Part shown: positions 32,474-43,233 of the stretch, in pieces | Layout: every line of letters begins with the position of its first letter | How positions within the stretch are numbered: the stretch's first letter is position 1 | Assembly (NCBI GenBank): GCA_001600455.1 | Contig: BCKC01000005.1 | Span: forward strand, 3,906,001-3,970,000 | DNA: 64,000 nt | Source: Endocalyx cinctus | Lineage: Eukaryota > Ascomycota > Sordariomycetes > Amphisphaeriales > Apiosporaceae | Reading direction: 5' to 3' | Made by a program: the position numbers and the translations under genes | Notes under the pieces: model-generated | The model's database searches: none | Seen by the model: the letters and a program-made list of their open reading frames with translations, nothing else | What the model was told of the DNA's origin: nothing

Positions 32474-34453
32474 CTCAGAATCGTATGTAAAAATTTTGCG
32501 GATACGTTACTTCTCAACGAAGAAGATTTTGATTCAAATAATAGAGCTCCCCACATACGATTTTTGAAGCGGTCGCTGGTTATAGTTGCTTATTACGGAA
32601 TACAGGCCTTTGCTCTGATAAATTGAAAAGGAGTAGGTAAGATATATTGGTCATTTACATATATAGTTAAATATAAATGGGGTTATCCCGAATCAACAAG
32701 TATAACCAACCAGCCCAACCTGTTCTATCCCGGGTTTCCACTAATTATCGTGAGCCAAGACGCCATATTTACTTAACTACCCTAGCACCTAGGTACCTCA
32801 AATAACAATAACTTTATCGTGATTCGGGAGTTTTGCGGTTTTTATTTTATTCCTTTCACCTGTCTTGGTCGCATGTTAGATAAACATGCCGACTATACAT
32901 CGGGGATCATGAGCTAAGTATACCAGCGTGATAACACGCACTATTGAGTCAACGAAAGTATTCACTCCTTGGCTAAGAGGGGTAAACAGGGGATATACCA
33001 TACCAACCCATTTATGTCTACGACGTTTTTTCTCCTCTTTACGGGTGTGCCGAGACTCTGCTGCCACCCTGTTTACAGTTTTGTATTTTTTTTTCTTCTC
33101 TTGTTTAAGTCTGAGGGTTACCATCTCACCGTTAGATGCACAATATAACGGGTGAAGCTACTATATATTAATAATGCTCTTCCGCTCATACGGTCATACC
33201 TTCTGTATCATAGCAATCTCGGAACAGCAGTGCTGCTTTGCCTGAGTTTACGAAGGGTCTTCTACACGCCTCTACGGAACCATCTTTAAACCCCTGTCGC
33301 TTCTTTATCTTATCTTATCTCGTATCATCGTTGTAAACTCAGGTCCTTCTGTGGGCTGCAAGCTCACCTCTAGTGTTGAAAGGTGCCGACAATCAGGTGA
33401 CAGCAGAGACTTTTAATAGGGGGCTCCGTAGATTACTCCACACTGCCCATGTTCATCAACCCTGCAAACGCTTGTCATCCCCGCATCTAGCGTAAAAGGA
33501 GTACAGGAGTATTGGATTTAGGAGAGCTCAATATTGTGTAATATGCTAGTAAAGCCAATATGCTCCAACCAGCATCGGCTCGGCTGAACTAAGACGGATG
33601 CGGTTGGATTCGGTGCCGAGTCGGCGGATTAACGGAACACTCTTCACCCATGACCGGTAACACTCTCCTACAGTATCATTTTTATTTATTTCGCTAACTG
33701 ACTACCTAGGTTCTGTCTTTCATTACTGAACTCTTTTCTGTGTCACGGATGATCCATTAGGGAAGAGTCAATGTCGGGTATGGTTCATTTCAGCAAACGC
33801 TCAAGAAACTAATTATATAATAGTAACGGTACAGCATGATCTTACATAGATCATGACAGTATATATCTGGCTGACACGGTTTGTAGTTAATTACTTGGCA
33901 GAATGGAACCGAAACAATCGTGTTCTACCCAGATGAATGGAGAGTTTCCTCTGCCCTCTACACTTACATAACTTTATTCATTCAAGAAGATTATTGAACG
34001 AGTCCGAGGCCGTCTTACAAGAAACTTACGGACCATTACTTGTGGGTTGCCCATCCCAAGTATCCTCGACGGGACAAGAAACAACCCTCCCTTTCTTTGT
34101 ATCAATTAGCTCAATTAAACAGCACCCTTGATATTATGAAACACTAAATATTGAACATTAAACATTAAACATTAAACATGGCTTCTCTATAACTATTCTT
34201 ATCTAAAGACTTACTTAAATGACAAACATTGAAATAAACTATAAACTCATCATAATAGTCCTCCATTCAAGCGTGATAACTAACCCACTAACCTCGAGTG
34301 TTAAGCTTCAAAGACTTGGAAACTCCGTGTACTCCTTACAAAGGGGATACTATATAAGGCTATGTCTTATGCTGCCGGAGTCCTGGTAGTCATGTTAACC
34401 TAATTTGTAGTTGACAGTAATAATCTGCAAATACGGGGATTGGTGATAAATAT
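32474..34453. other. long gene-free interval
   Basis: AT-rich spacer of 2 kb. It contains a CATGATC/GATCATG inverted repeat around 33836-33856 and a tandem AACATT(A) series at about 34152-34180. Overlapping frames at 32876-33155 on both strands lack family features. The GH3 promoter should be in the first 300 nt. Confidence 0.5.
34152..34180. repeat. short tandem repeat, unit AACATTA
   Basis: About four units of a 7-bp AACATTA-type repeat in AT-rich spacer. Confidence 0.8.
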
Positions 34454-35320
34454 TTACCGACGAAAAGAGTTTTTGATTCGTCGTAACACATTCTTAGGCC
34501 ACCTTGGCGAGCGATAGCGTACCTTTGTGGGTTGCGGCGTGAGCATATGAGTAATGCCCTGAAGCTGAGTTGCAAATACAGTTACGATCTCAACGTACGC
34601 GCGATTATTTTCATTGTTGCTTACCACGTCGCCATAAGTATTCAAGATGCTCGTCGAGTATTCGTATGATGGAGGTTCGTCGATCACTCGTTCGCCATCG
34701 CCTTCATCCTCTCCATCTGCAGCCTCCGTACACTCATCTTCGGCTGGCGTGTACAGCGGTGGCTCTACGGCTGGCCCGGGGTAAACAGGTAACTGCTCGA
34801 ACGAAGGCTTGGGAGTAAACCCTCGCTTAGCGTAGATGCCATGCCCTTCCAAGAAGGGTAACCAAATCAGGCCTGCCGCCTTACATCGGTCTTTGCGATC
34901 ATATATACGAGTGAAAATGTTCTCCGCGCCTCTCGTCTCTAGTTTTATCAAGTCATCGACGAATCTCATGATAGACCATCCGTTCTGCTCCATGAGCTCG
35001 AGATCGCCTGGGATAAGCTGTAGCCCATAAAAGTAAAAAGCTTCAAAGAGAATAGACTTGCTCTTCTGATCCGCATAATGTAGGAAATCTACCCTGGGCA
35101 CTTCGGCAACGTAAGGCTCTGCCGTATAGTCTTCTAGATTGTCGAAATACCATGTTACCTCCATAGGAAACCGCATCTCGAATGTCTTGCTGTCCGGTAT
35201 CCAAAGCTTTGGACGGTCGATAGGTATCTCCCAGCCATCCTCAGTGTGAAAGAGGATGACCGGAGAGGCTGGACGGCGTCTTGCAAAGCTTCTTCGATCA
35301 ATATTATTCATTTCTAACAT
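34454..35320 (-). CDS. hypothetical protein with two PPxY motifs
   Basis: Single exon, 288 aa (285 from the third codon, also Met). Residues 18-165 are mixed alpha/beta without a recognised domain (VILFHTEDGWEIPIDRPKLW, ADQKSKSILFEAFYFYGLQLIPGDLEL, IFTRIYDRKDRCKAAGLIWLP). The C-terminal third is disordered-looking and acidic (ECTEAADGEDEGDGERVIDE) and holds two PY motifs, PPLY and PPSY, the type bound by WW domains of Rsp5/Nedd4 ligases. The last residues are strongly basic (RSPRWPKNVLRRIKNSFRR). I infer a possible ubiquitin-ligase client or adaptor; no arrestin fold is evident. It is divergent from the Cys/His protein gene at 35823, 502 nt away. Confidence 0.65.
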   Translation of the reverse strand: MLEMNNIDRRSFARRRPASPVILFHTEDGWEIPIDRPKLWIPDSKTFEMRFPMEVTWYFDNLEDYTAEPYVAEVPRVDFLHYADQKSKSILFEAFYFYGLQLIPGDLELMEQNGWSIMRFVDDLIKLETRGAENIFTRIYDRKDRCKAAGLIWLPFLEGHGIYAKRGFTPKPSFEQLPVYPGPAVEPPLYTPAEDECTEAADGEDEGDGERVIDEPPSYEYSTSILNTYGDVVSNNENNRAYVEIVTVFATQLQGITHMLTPQPTKVRYRSPRWPKNVLRRIKNSFRR

Positions 35321-35822
35321 ATGTTATTTGTCCGTGTTATTTTCTTATTATTTCTGAGTTGTGATCTTGAGATAATACTCATATTGAATCACTCTTTAAC
35401 TTGGAAAGTCGTGATATAGCGTGCATGGATATGGAAAATATCAATTAAAAGTGGTTCCTACTTATGCAGGTCGAAGGACTCGATGAGCTCAAAGAAGATA
35501 ACCTAGACTCTAAGACAAGGGAAATAATGCATTCATTGTTTTCCTTAGTCCCACATTAAAGTTGTTCAATGCATACAAACGAACAAGGAAACAAAAAACA
35601 GCCAGATTGTTTAATTACTATATGAATGTTAGATAATAAGTGGCCAAAACAAAGGATTTCGAAAACAAAGGTCATCCTTGGACCAATTCGCTTTCGTCTT
35701 GGTGTATTAAATCCCCCGAATATCCACTTCATTCGAAGCGGATGTTTCAAAAAAAAAAAAAAAAAAAAGCACGAAAAGAACTCCGATTAGCTTGCGCTTT
35801 AAACACTTGGTATCCGTACGAA
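35321..35822. promoter_or_regulatory. divergent promoter interval with a poly-A tract
   Basis: 502-nt spacer between two divergent hypothetical genes, holding a 19-nt A run (35750-35768) 55 nt before the downstream start. The reading frame of the downstream gene is open through this run, but poly-Lys coding there is unlikely. Confidence 0.5.
35750..35768. repeat. poly-A tract (19 nt)
   Basis: Run of 19 A just upstream of the start at 35823. Confidence 0.95.
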
Positions 35823-36695
35823 ATGTACAAAATTGTGACGAGGGTCTACGCATGCGGCCATGAAGCTTTCGTGCCATTACCTGAAGATAAGTGGGATCAA
35901 ATGTTTGACAAACCGGTGAACCTTGCTGGTAAGTGTTCCAACTGCGACTTCCCGACCCTTTTGTGGAGGTTTCGTCGGTTCAATAACCCATCTACTCAAA
36001 TGTACTTAAGTCAAGCAAGCCTGCTTGCTTATGACTTATTCGAGGGTCGACATTGCCTCTCAGTCGAAAACATGGATGCACTCATACGGCACTGGATGCG
36101 GGGAATTCAGTGCCATAGTTCCATATTTGAAGAAGAAAAATACAAAACGCTTTTCAAGGGCCTGGCTCAAAGCGTCGCCGACAGCGATGGGTCTCTCGCG
36201 GGTAAAGAGATGGAATCTTTGCTCGAATCAGGCTATATCAGATTTATTAAGAACGGCCGTGGCTACTCACGGCCCGTCACGAGAAGGCGGTCATCTTTCA
36301 TCATGAACCCGACTATTGCCTCGTTGTATGGCGATATTTCCTTTCGCGGTAGACAAATCCCTCCGTCCTCACCTTCGTCTTTTAGGGCTCCAAGCCGACA
36401 ACGTGCAGGAAGCTCAGTTTCGGCAGCTGGTCTTATCCAACAGAGAGGGTCCCAATATCCTAGCACGGTTCATGAGTCTACGGAATTGGATATCGAACAG
36501 TATCCAGAAGAGGAAGAGGAAGAGGAGGAAGATGACAACAGGCTGCGATTGGCCTTGGAGAGACTTCATAAGTCTCTGCAAGAACTAGGCGATACCAGTC
36601 TTTGGGGAAAGCCAAGGGCTGAGGCCGAATCAATCCACAGCTATTGCGACCGCTTGCAGAAGGACGCAGGCAAATCTCAAGGTAAGGGAAACTAA
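35823..36695 (+). CDS. hypothetical protein with CGH...CxxC motif and acidic tail
   Basis: Single exon, 290 aa from the ATG at 35823-35825 (MYKIVTRVYACGHEAF). The frame stays open upstream to 35640 through a 19-nt A run, which I take as leader. Residues 10-40 hold CGH and, 22 residues later, CSNC, a Cys/His arrangement that could bind one zinc and is common in uncharacterised fungal proteins. A helical middle follows (HCLSVENMDALIRHWMRGIQCHSSIFEEEKYKTLFKGL), then a Ser/Arg/Pro-rich linker, an acidic EEEEEEEEDD run and a coiled-coil-like helix (RLRLALERLHKSLQELG). No function is assigned. Divergent from the PPxY protein gene. Confidence 0.62.
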   Translation: MYKIVTRVYACGHEAFVPLPEDKWDQMFDKPVNLAGKCSNCDFPTLLWRFRRFNNPSTQMYLSQASLLAYDLFEGRHCLSVENMDALIRHWMRGIQCHSSIFEEEKYKTLFKGLAQSVADSDGSLAGKEMESLLESGYIRFIKNGRGYSRPVTRRRSSFIMNPTIASLYGDISFRGRQIPPSSPSSFRAPSRQRAGSSVSAAGLIQQRGSQYPSTVHESTELDIEQYPEEEEEEEEDDNRLRLALERLHKSLQELGDTSLWGKPRAEAESIHSYCDRLQKDAGKSQGKGN

Positions 36696-38024
36696 TAGTC
36701 TTGAAAATAATCATGCAGTATGCCCTTTTTTTTCTTTCTTTTGTTGCTACTGAACGTGGGAAGCAGTTGGTTCTCCTAGTCCCACCAAGGCACAAGTAAT
36801 TGAATCGGTTTAGTTGGTGGCATCAGTGGCGTTGGCAATTATCTTGATATATATAATAAATTCGATCTATGAAAATATAGCATAGGGTATCAATAACTTC
36901 TAGGATTGAATAATAAAGATAGGTTAATATTAGGAATTTCACATTATTATGTTTTTTTTTTTTTTTTTTTTTTTTACACAGACTACTTCCATCTATGTTT
37001 ACTTGATCTTGGCGGTTAGAGCTGTGTATGTTGATATATGCAAGAGTTTAGAGGACTCTCACGCCGAGTACCTAGAGACAAATCAGCATACGGTAAATCA
37101 TTATATTATACGTATTAATATAATTATCAAATGATAATGAAAAGAACGCTTAGGGTTACACAGACAGATGACGTGGAGTCTCGAGCTTATTCTAACATCA
37201 GTCCTATATAGAATGTGGCGCATAGCTTATTAGGGGGGTAATTAATTACTTTATAAATTACCATAAACACTGCTTAGTTGTCCTTAGGGTCAAATATCTA
37301 TAAAGTTTAACATTAGCTCAATTTGTCAAATCAAGCATCTAGCCCGCAAGGAAGCAGTGAATCAAACCATGGAACCAGTCATTGTATCAACGTTATTTCC
37401 AATAGCCTTCAGCGGATCACACCCAATAAGGTTCCGTGGGCTTTGGAATGCTGACAAAGTCGAGTGGGGTGCTCGGCGCTTGGCGATCATGGTGCCTTCT
37501 GTACCGGGTCATAATTCACCATATGTCGATGTTACATGACTTCTCTGTATTTGTTTGAATATCTGTAGAAGGCGGCCTTGGAAGATATCTCCTTCCAGAG
37601 TGGGTATTAAGGCTGTCTGGATAATCACATTGAGAAGTTTGGAAAGGCATCTTTGACAACCATCTGGTTCAGCAGTACATTTCACCTAAAGTAGCCTGTT
37701 AACGGATAGAATCACTCTTGGGAATGACTGTTTATGAACTTAGGAAGAAGAAAATGGTGATGCAAAAATAGGGGCAAAAATTACCTTGCTTGTGCGGCAG
37801 TATGTACAGGCGGTTCTTGCTAATTTCCCATGTCGTTTTCGCTCAAAAGGAGGACATGTCTCTTCTGATGAATATTATATTGTCATAAACTTAATTCTTT
37901 TTCATTTTCTTATATTAAATCATATCAATACTTCAAAAAGAGTCAATTGATTCTCAAAAGCTCACACTCTCAACACAGTTCCTGTTCAAGTCTCATCAAT
38001 CGGATTACAATACTTCTAATAACC
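36696..38024. other. gene-free interval
   Basis: AT-rich spacer of 1.3 kb with a 24-nt T run (36952-36975). A 60-codon + frame at 37357-37539 (ending PGHNSPYVDVT) looks slightly coding-like but has no recognised family; it may be a gene fragment. Confidence 0.5.
36952..36975. repeat. poly-T tract (24 nt)
   Basis: Run of 24 T in the spacer downstream of the Cys/His protein gene. Confidence 0.95.
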
Positions 38025-38557
38025 TTATCCGAGGTTCTCCTTCCTAAATCCTTGATTCATCATATCTTGAATAATCTGTGTTGCAGCAGCTGTATCGATG
38101 AACTCGACCACTCGTGAGTTTTCTTTTTCATCTCCCGTAAAGTCTAAGTACCAGCATATTTGTAGAGCGGTTGGCTTACGGCCAATAACCTTAGTCTAGT
38201 GCTCTGCGAGAGCGCTCCCTTTACGACGAGTCGGGTCGACGACCAGATCTAGGATCTTGACACGAGTCTCCTCCATAGTAGCGATTTCTGGGGCCATACG
38301 AGCCTTGTACTCGGCATTGTTCTCATCTGCTTTAATAAAGGGGTATGCGATGGGGAAGCTGGTGGGTTTATGTTAAACGTATATATGGACTTAGCCCGCA
38401 AAGACAAGCGGGGAGATCTCCTTTTGCGCAACAGTTTAACGTGTCGTGTGCAGTTGGCTGATAGTTTCGCGGATAGCAAAGAAACATCTTTACTCTGGAC
38501 AGCGACCTGGTAGTTTTCAAGGAACGCCGCCAGTGTCGATTCCATAGTATTTTTCAA
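38025..38557 (-). pseudogene. SnoaL/NTF2-like protein, interrupted by one in-frame TAG
   Basis: The frame starts MESTLAAFLENYQVAVQSKDVSLLSAKLSANCTRH (ATG 38545, or 38557 with four more residues), typical of small fungal SnoaL/NTF2-like proteins. After a probable intron (about 38359-38405) it continues AYPFIKADENNAEYKARMAPEIATMEETRVKILDLVVDP, then KGSALAEH, a TAG at 38196-38198, and TKVIGRKPTALQICWYLDF and SRVVEFIDTAAATQIIQDMMNQG to a TAA at 38025-38027. The stretch after the TAG is in the same frame and still family-like, so the TAG interrupts an otherwise whole gene (about 150 codons). Such proteins often act as small cyclases or isomerases in secondary metabolism, but the substrate is unknown. 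The intron borders are uncertain. A sequencing error at one base is possible. Confidence 0.6.
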
Positions 38558-39063
38558 TAATTAGTTCTGTAGAAGAAGCCATCCCCGAATAGATATGCTA
38601 ATCGAGATATAACACGAGTTTTAATGTTGGTTCTTTAATAGTATTCAAAAGTTTATAGTAATTAGTTGATAATGGATGAGTGGAAGTGTAATAACGAACG
38701 TGACCTAAAGTGTTAGATATAAATAATAATTAGCCTGCGGGGCGCTGAGACGTTTTTTTTTTTTTTTAGCAGTCAGAATATTTACCCAGCACAGCACATT
38801 TATCAATGTACAACAGGGGGCTTAGTAAATGCCTAAATAAAACTCAAACATACCCCTATATTTATTTACCATTCGGCACCATTCTACTACTACTTATGTA
38901 ATAAACTCGTATGTAGAATCAACAAACAGAAAATGAATCATTTGAACAGACAATAAGTCGTTGTAATAGAGACTTCAAGACGGACGGTCTGTGTTACAAT
39001 ACTCTTGAACGCGTTCATGCCAATTATTCCGTTGTTTCCAAACCTGCGATCCTCAACAATCTA
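38558..39063. other. gene-free interval
   Basis: AT-rich spacer with a T run around 38753-38767. Nothing recognised. Confidence 0.5.
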
Positions 39064-39366
39064 CTAAGGAGTCCAAGCCTCATTACTCAGAAAACCGTTA
39101 TCTACCTTGAACCCGCGCGCAACGGGGTCATACCGATTTCCGTTCGCATCATATGCGACGCCTGCACCAAGACCTGCAGGCCATGAACCATCTATCCAAT
39201 TAACTCGTGGTGGTAGGCGCCGATTGTAAGCCGCCTCGTTTGTGTCGTCAAATATATTCTGGACGTTTGAAGCCAGAGCATCAGCTTGGACCACTCCTGT
39301 TAGAGGTGGCGTAGGCCCGTTCACGGGACACCAGAATTCATCTGGCGGACAGTGGACTACCGGCAT
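39064..39366 (-). pseudogene. unidentified coding-like fragment
   Basis: A 100-codon minus frame, MPVVHCPPDEFWCPVNGPTP...GFLSNEAWTP, with balanced composition (PPRVNWIDGSWPAGLG, YDANGNRYDPVARGF) unlike random AT-rich frames. Possible splice acceptors lie just upstream (near 39370-39395), so this could be the last exon of a gene or a gene fragment. No upstream exon could be joined with confidence, and no family is recognised. Confidence 0.3.
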
Positions 39367-39926
39367 TCCGCCTGCGTCTGTTCGTCGTTTCCGGTACTAT
39401 AATTTACTAGGTCAGGACACCATCAATTCTGCAAAGTGAAGACCACCAGCGAAAATAAAGAAACGGAAGGGAGCCATACGTAACCTTGATCCTGGGGATT
39501 CGTGAAAACTGCACCATCTAACGGGACAATCTGGGTGCTATGTCGGATATTAACTTGTGTGATACCCGTTTTTCTTTGCGGCCTACTTGCCGTGGGGGGG
39601 CTATTTTCATTATTTAGTAAATATTGCTACCTTTGTTCAATATCCCACTATGCTAGTCTCTCAAAATGGTATAAGGGCACGAGAGGAGTGGTGTATTGGA
39701 AACAGATGAGGATGGTGACTTATTTGTGACTTAAAGTGGTAATGTAAGATGACGAAACGATCAAAGTTCGGCCCATTAGAATCTTATAGTAACTGCCGAT
39801 CTTGAAGAACTGTTCTCAAGGAGTCTCCAGGGACGTGGTTATCCACCACGAGTAAGTACACGACTAGAATATAATAATGTAAAAGCAGAACGTATTAGAT
39901 ATCCACGCACGTGGCAGAGGAAAGAG

Positions 39927-40211
39927 TCAATGGGTATCAAAATCGGTCAACTTGCCTTCAAGTTCAATCTGGCTACCGAGGTTACCTTCGGCGTAACGAA
40001 AAAATGTGAAATATTCAAAATGAAGCTCTCCACGCTTGATTGCTCCAAGGACCGTCCTGAGTCCCGGTCTTTGATCGGTTCCGGTCTCTTTGGTACATAG
40101 GTCAAAGTCGATGAGCTCCTGTGAGATAAACTGTGAAGAGATAGAAGAGCAAGTAGTTGTTCGACAACATGCAGGTACTAGCCTGTGGTTGAAAACGAGG
40201 ATTTGGTTCAA
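39927..40211 (-). pseudogene. unidentified coding-like fragment
   Basis: Minus frame of 94 codons. The second half, after an acceptor-like TCACAG, reads ELIDFDLCTKETGTDQRPG and GAIKRGELHFEYFTFFRYAEGNLGSQ, which looks coding. I see weak similarity to beta-strand repeats of amine-oxidase-type proteins but would not name it. It may belong with the fragment at 39064-39366. Confidence 0.22.
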
Positions 40212-40589
40212 ACGAGAAGACTCGTTTATCCAGAAGTGACAATATGCTCCGCTTGACGTGCCCCTCGCTGACGAGACAGGAATTGCTCCCGTTAATGATA
40301 TCTCTGTTCGCTGTAAGGCTATCGACCGTACTACGTGTGGTTATAGTACTACCAGCGCAATCACAGATTGTGCTAGAGGCACTATTCGAATAGAATTTCG
40401 CTGGATCTACTCATGTTCATAAATCCATCTATAGACAAAAAGTGCGATAACATGGTACCGCGGCTGGCTTACTGTGTTAAACCGACCTAAAACTGCAAGT
40501 GGGTAGATCCCTCCTCTTGAATCTGTACGCAGCTATAAGGTTAAGTAGGATGAAAAGGAGAGAAATCATTACTTGACCAATACACTCGC

Positions 40590-40896
40590 AGCACAACGGA
40601 AACTGGGGGAAATCAGACATAAGTCGGTCCTCCAGGACTTACACCTACTGGAACGACGGACAAGTGCCATACATGGCATCTTGCAGTGTCTGGTGTGTTA
40701 TCTCCTCGAACAATCGTATGGGATATCGCATAAGCAGTTTGTGGCCTGGAATCCTAATATTGATTCTGGGAATGATGAATGGTTGATAATAAAAGGTGAT
40801 TACTATTGCATGGAAGGTGATAGTGCGAGTCAATCTTCTAGTCGCACTCCCATGTCGACGAGTATAGGCTCACCTAGCACACCGACTGCCACCTAA
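40590..40896 (+). pseudogene. frameshifted LysM domain protein fragment
   Basis: Two frames together give a fungal LysM unit. The first reads TPTGTTDKCHTWHLAVSG (a Thr/Pro linker plus the first strand). The second continues CYLLEQSYGISHKQFVAWNPNI, then EWLIIKGDYYCMEG and a Ser/Thr/Pro-rich linker to a TAA at 40894-40896. The switch falls near 40695, where one or a few bases (expected Gly-Asp-Thr-Cys) appear to be lost. There is a TAA upstream of the linker (about 40618), and no signal peptide or intact neighbouring LysM is visible, so this is a relic. Intact fungal LysM effectors bind chitin oligomers outside the cell. The domain identity rests on the YGIS..F..WNP pattern and paired Cys. Confidence 0.6.
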
Positions 40897-41979
40897 AGAC
40901 ATACGAGTTTGAGTGTGGTGCCGTAAGTGGCTATCAAGAATCCATCTGCAATTGTGGCAAGGAGTGAGCAGGCCATGGGTAATAGACCAAACTCATGATG
41001 GTGGATTATTCTTGTTGTGGAGCACAATTATTAAGTAACGAGTACTTGAACCATAATCAGCAACGATTGCATTTCTTCCTAAGGAAGTCATGATAATTTA
41101 GTTAGTAGTTACTAATCAGCCTATGTAATTACTTTTTTGATATTGACTCTTAAATGGGGTTTTTTTTCCGATTGAGTCGAAAGGTTCAAATAATAGGGTG
41201 CCTCCTCTACACGAATTATAAAATAATACGTACAGTGCGGTACCCACCCACACCATACGCCCTTGGAGCAAAGTAAGTAGGTTGGTCAGATAAGCAAATA
41301 AGCCTGCGGTCCCGTAAGTTCGGGCTCACCCATACCTTCTTGCATCACTTGTAAGTACACTAAGCACACTAAGTTAACGACCAGCTTACTTGTTTATATA
41401 TAATATAACACAATAATTGGATGGTAGCCTTATCATGGGTTTACGACGAGATTTAAAGAGAAAAGAGTTATTTATTGCGTAGCTATAATATTATCTGCTG
41501 ATCTCAAGGAAATTGAAGCGAGGCCATTCCTGGCTATGAACAAATAGCAACGTTTATAGCGAATTGATTGATAATAAAAAAAAAAGAATGAATAGGAGAG
41601 TTCTTTGAAGATATCTCTCTACACGTAATATGTTATGCTTTTAGTACATTTAGGGAAGTGGGGTAAGTTTATTGGATCCCATTTCCCTTAACAACCCTAG
41701 ATGAAAGACGACTAATAACCAAAAAAAAGGAGAATAGGAATTGGAAAAAAAAACAGTTCAAGAATGCCCGATCTCCTAAATTTCATCCCCTTCATTGGTG
41801 TTAGGATTGAACCCGATCAGCCAGGATTTTCAACCTCTCTGTACTATGTTGGAAAGGAAAATAAGGTGATGCTTTACACAGTGACCGTATGCATATGTAG
41901 TTATTCGCATTTAAAAAGGTTTTTGTTTTATAATAGTTATAGTTAGTTATCATAATGAAACCATTTTTTGCCTAGTAAA
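40897..41979. other. gene-free interval
   Basis: AT-rich spacer of 1.1 kb. Possibly it holds more decayed LysM sequence just after 40896, but nothing I can align. The 60-codon frame at 41764-41946 is not supported. Confidence 0.45.
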
Positions 41980-43233
41980 CTACATATCCGGGACATGGAA
42001 TAGTGCCAATTTCGGCTTGTACTTTGAAAGGTCATAAACAAGGTGTCCACGGTTAGAAGGGAGCGTCCCAACCGAGCTTTCACCCAAGGCCTCAGCAGGA
42101 AATAACCAAAATCCGATAGCTTCCTCCAGCTCCTCGCGCCAGAGCCAATCATCGCTGTACTTTTCCCTTTGTACCGATCTCCAGAATCCCCTCCAACCTT
42201 CCAGTTCGTCTATATAATGTGCCATCGCCGATGATCGATCTACCACGATTTTTAGGCGTGAGCGAGTCTTTCCGGCGTATTCAGCTCCTCCGCCCAATCC
42301 GGGTTGTAGAGATAGAGCGTACAAAAAAGCGTGATCTTTGGATTCGGAAGGAGACTCGCAGCCGAAGGAAGTCCTCAGCTGGAACCACGCGTAGTGCATC
42401 GGCACCGGGTCTGACCAGCTGACAAGAGGAGAAAGATCAGGTGCGATCGGGCGAGGGTCATCGTCTAGTAGCCGGAAGTCTTCTAGTTCTGCAAACGTAG
42501 GCAATGATCGGTTTAAAAGAAATTGACCCTGCTTGCTTGATATGCGACCTAACACATGTCGAGAATCTTGTCCGACAAAATGAACTGCGATAAACTTCTT
42601 TATTGATTTTAACGTTCGAGCGAAGGCAGAAGCTGCCATAGAGTCGAGAATACGTGGCGTAATCTCAATGAAAGGCCGAAGCTCATCTCGCGACATGGCC
42701 AACTGTAACGGACTATTAGGTATTGGATTATATGCCTGAACATCGTTGAGAAAGTCTATCATAGTCTCGGGTAAGATATCTGGCTTGTCGGGTTTCCTAA
42801 GAAACAGTATATCGTATTCGGGGTTGAGATAAAGCAATTTCTCTGAGGAATGAGGCTTTAGAGGAATCCGATGGTAAAAGAATTCTAGCGCGATTTTCCG
42901 CGATTCGCGACATATCCGAAAGAGGACACTATTTTGATGAGATGGCAAGAAACTGATACGATAGTTGGTGCCACTGATCAGGTTGTCCAAGTGGTTTTTA
43001 ATTGTGTAAGGTCGCGTAGTTGAGGGTGACTGGGCATCTTGATCGTGGCTTACTTCGCCGGGAACGAGAAACACCGTGACGAGCCTTTGTTGACGCATGT
43101 GCTCTCTCCAGATGGTCCACCTGATTTCTAAAGGAAAATGGCCAAATCTCGGAAATGTCGGAGAAATTGACGCCTTATTCCCCGCCGCATAAGTAGCGTT
43201 GATGAATTTGAATCTCGTGGTAGAGTCAGCCAT
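41980..43233 (-). CDS. 2EXR-domain protein
   Basis: Single exon, 417 aa from MADSTTRFKFINATY (ATG 43231-43233). The frame is open a further 44 codons through a 23-nt A run, which encodes an improbable poly-Phe leader. Residues 22-45 contain the 2EXR signature FPRFGHFPLEIRWTIWREHMRQQRLV, and later SVLFRICRESRKIALEFF and YLNPEYDILFLR, both usual in this fungal F-box-like family. The remainder is variable. Molecular function is unknown; 2EXR proteins are expanded in plant-associated and saprotrophic ascomycetes. The gene looks intact, without targeting signals. Confidence 0.8.
   Translation of the reverse strand: MADSTTRFKFINATYAAGNKASISPTFPRFGHFPLEIRWTIWREHMRQQRLVTVFLVPGEVSHDQDAQSPSTTRPYTIKNHLDNLISGTNYRISFLPSHQNSVLFRICRESRKIALEFFYHRIPLKPHSSEKLLYLNPEYDILFLRKPDKPDILPETMIDFLNDVQAYNPIPNSPLQLAMSRDELRPFIEITPRILDSMAASAFARTLKSIKKFIAVHFVGQDSRHVLGRISSKQGQFLLNRSLPTFAELEDFRLLDDDPRPIAPDLSPLVSWSDPVPMHYAWFQLRTSFGCESPSESKDHAFLYALSLQPGLGGGAEYAGKTRSRLKIVVDRSSAMAHYIDELEGWRGFWRSVQREKYSDDWLWREELEEAIGFWLFPAEALGESSVGTLPSNRGHLVYDLSKYKPKLALFHVPDM

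Noticed and set aside
38196..38198. Programmed stop-codon readthrough in the SnoaL-like gene
   Set aside because: Known fungal readthrough favours TGA followed by CTA, and the context here is TAG ACT; a plain disabling stop or base error is simpler.
39927..40211. Assignment to copper amine oxidase
   Set aside because: Similarity is limited to a strand-like stretch; none of the amine-oxidase motifs are present.
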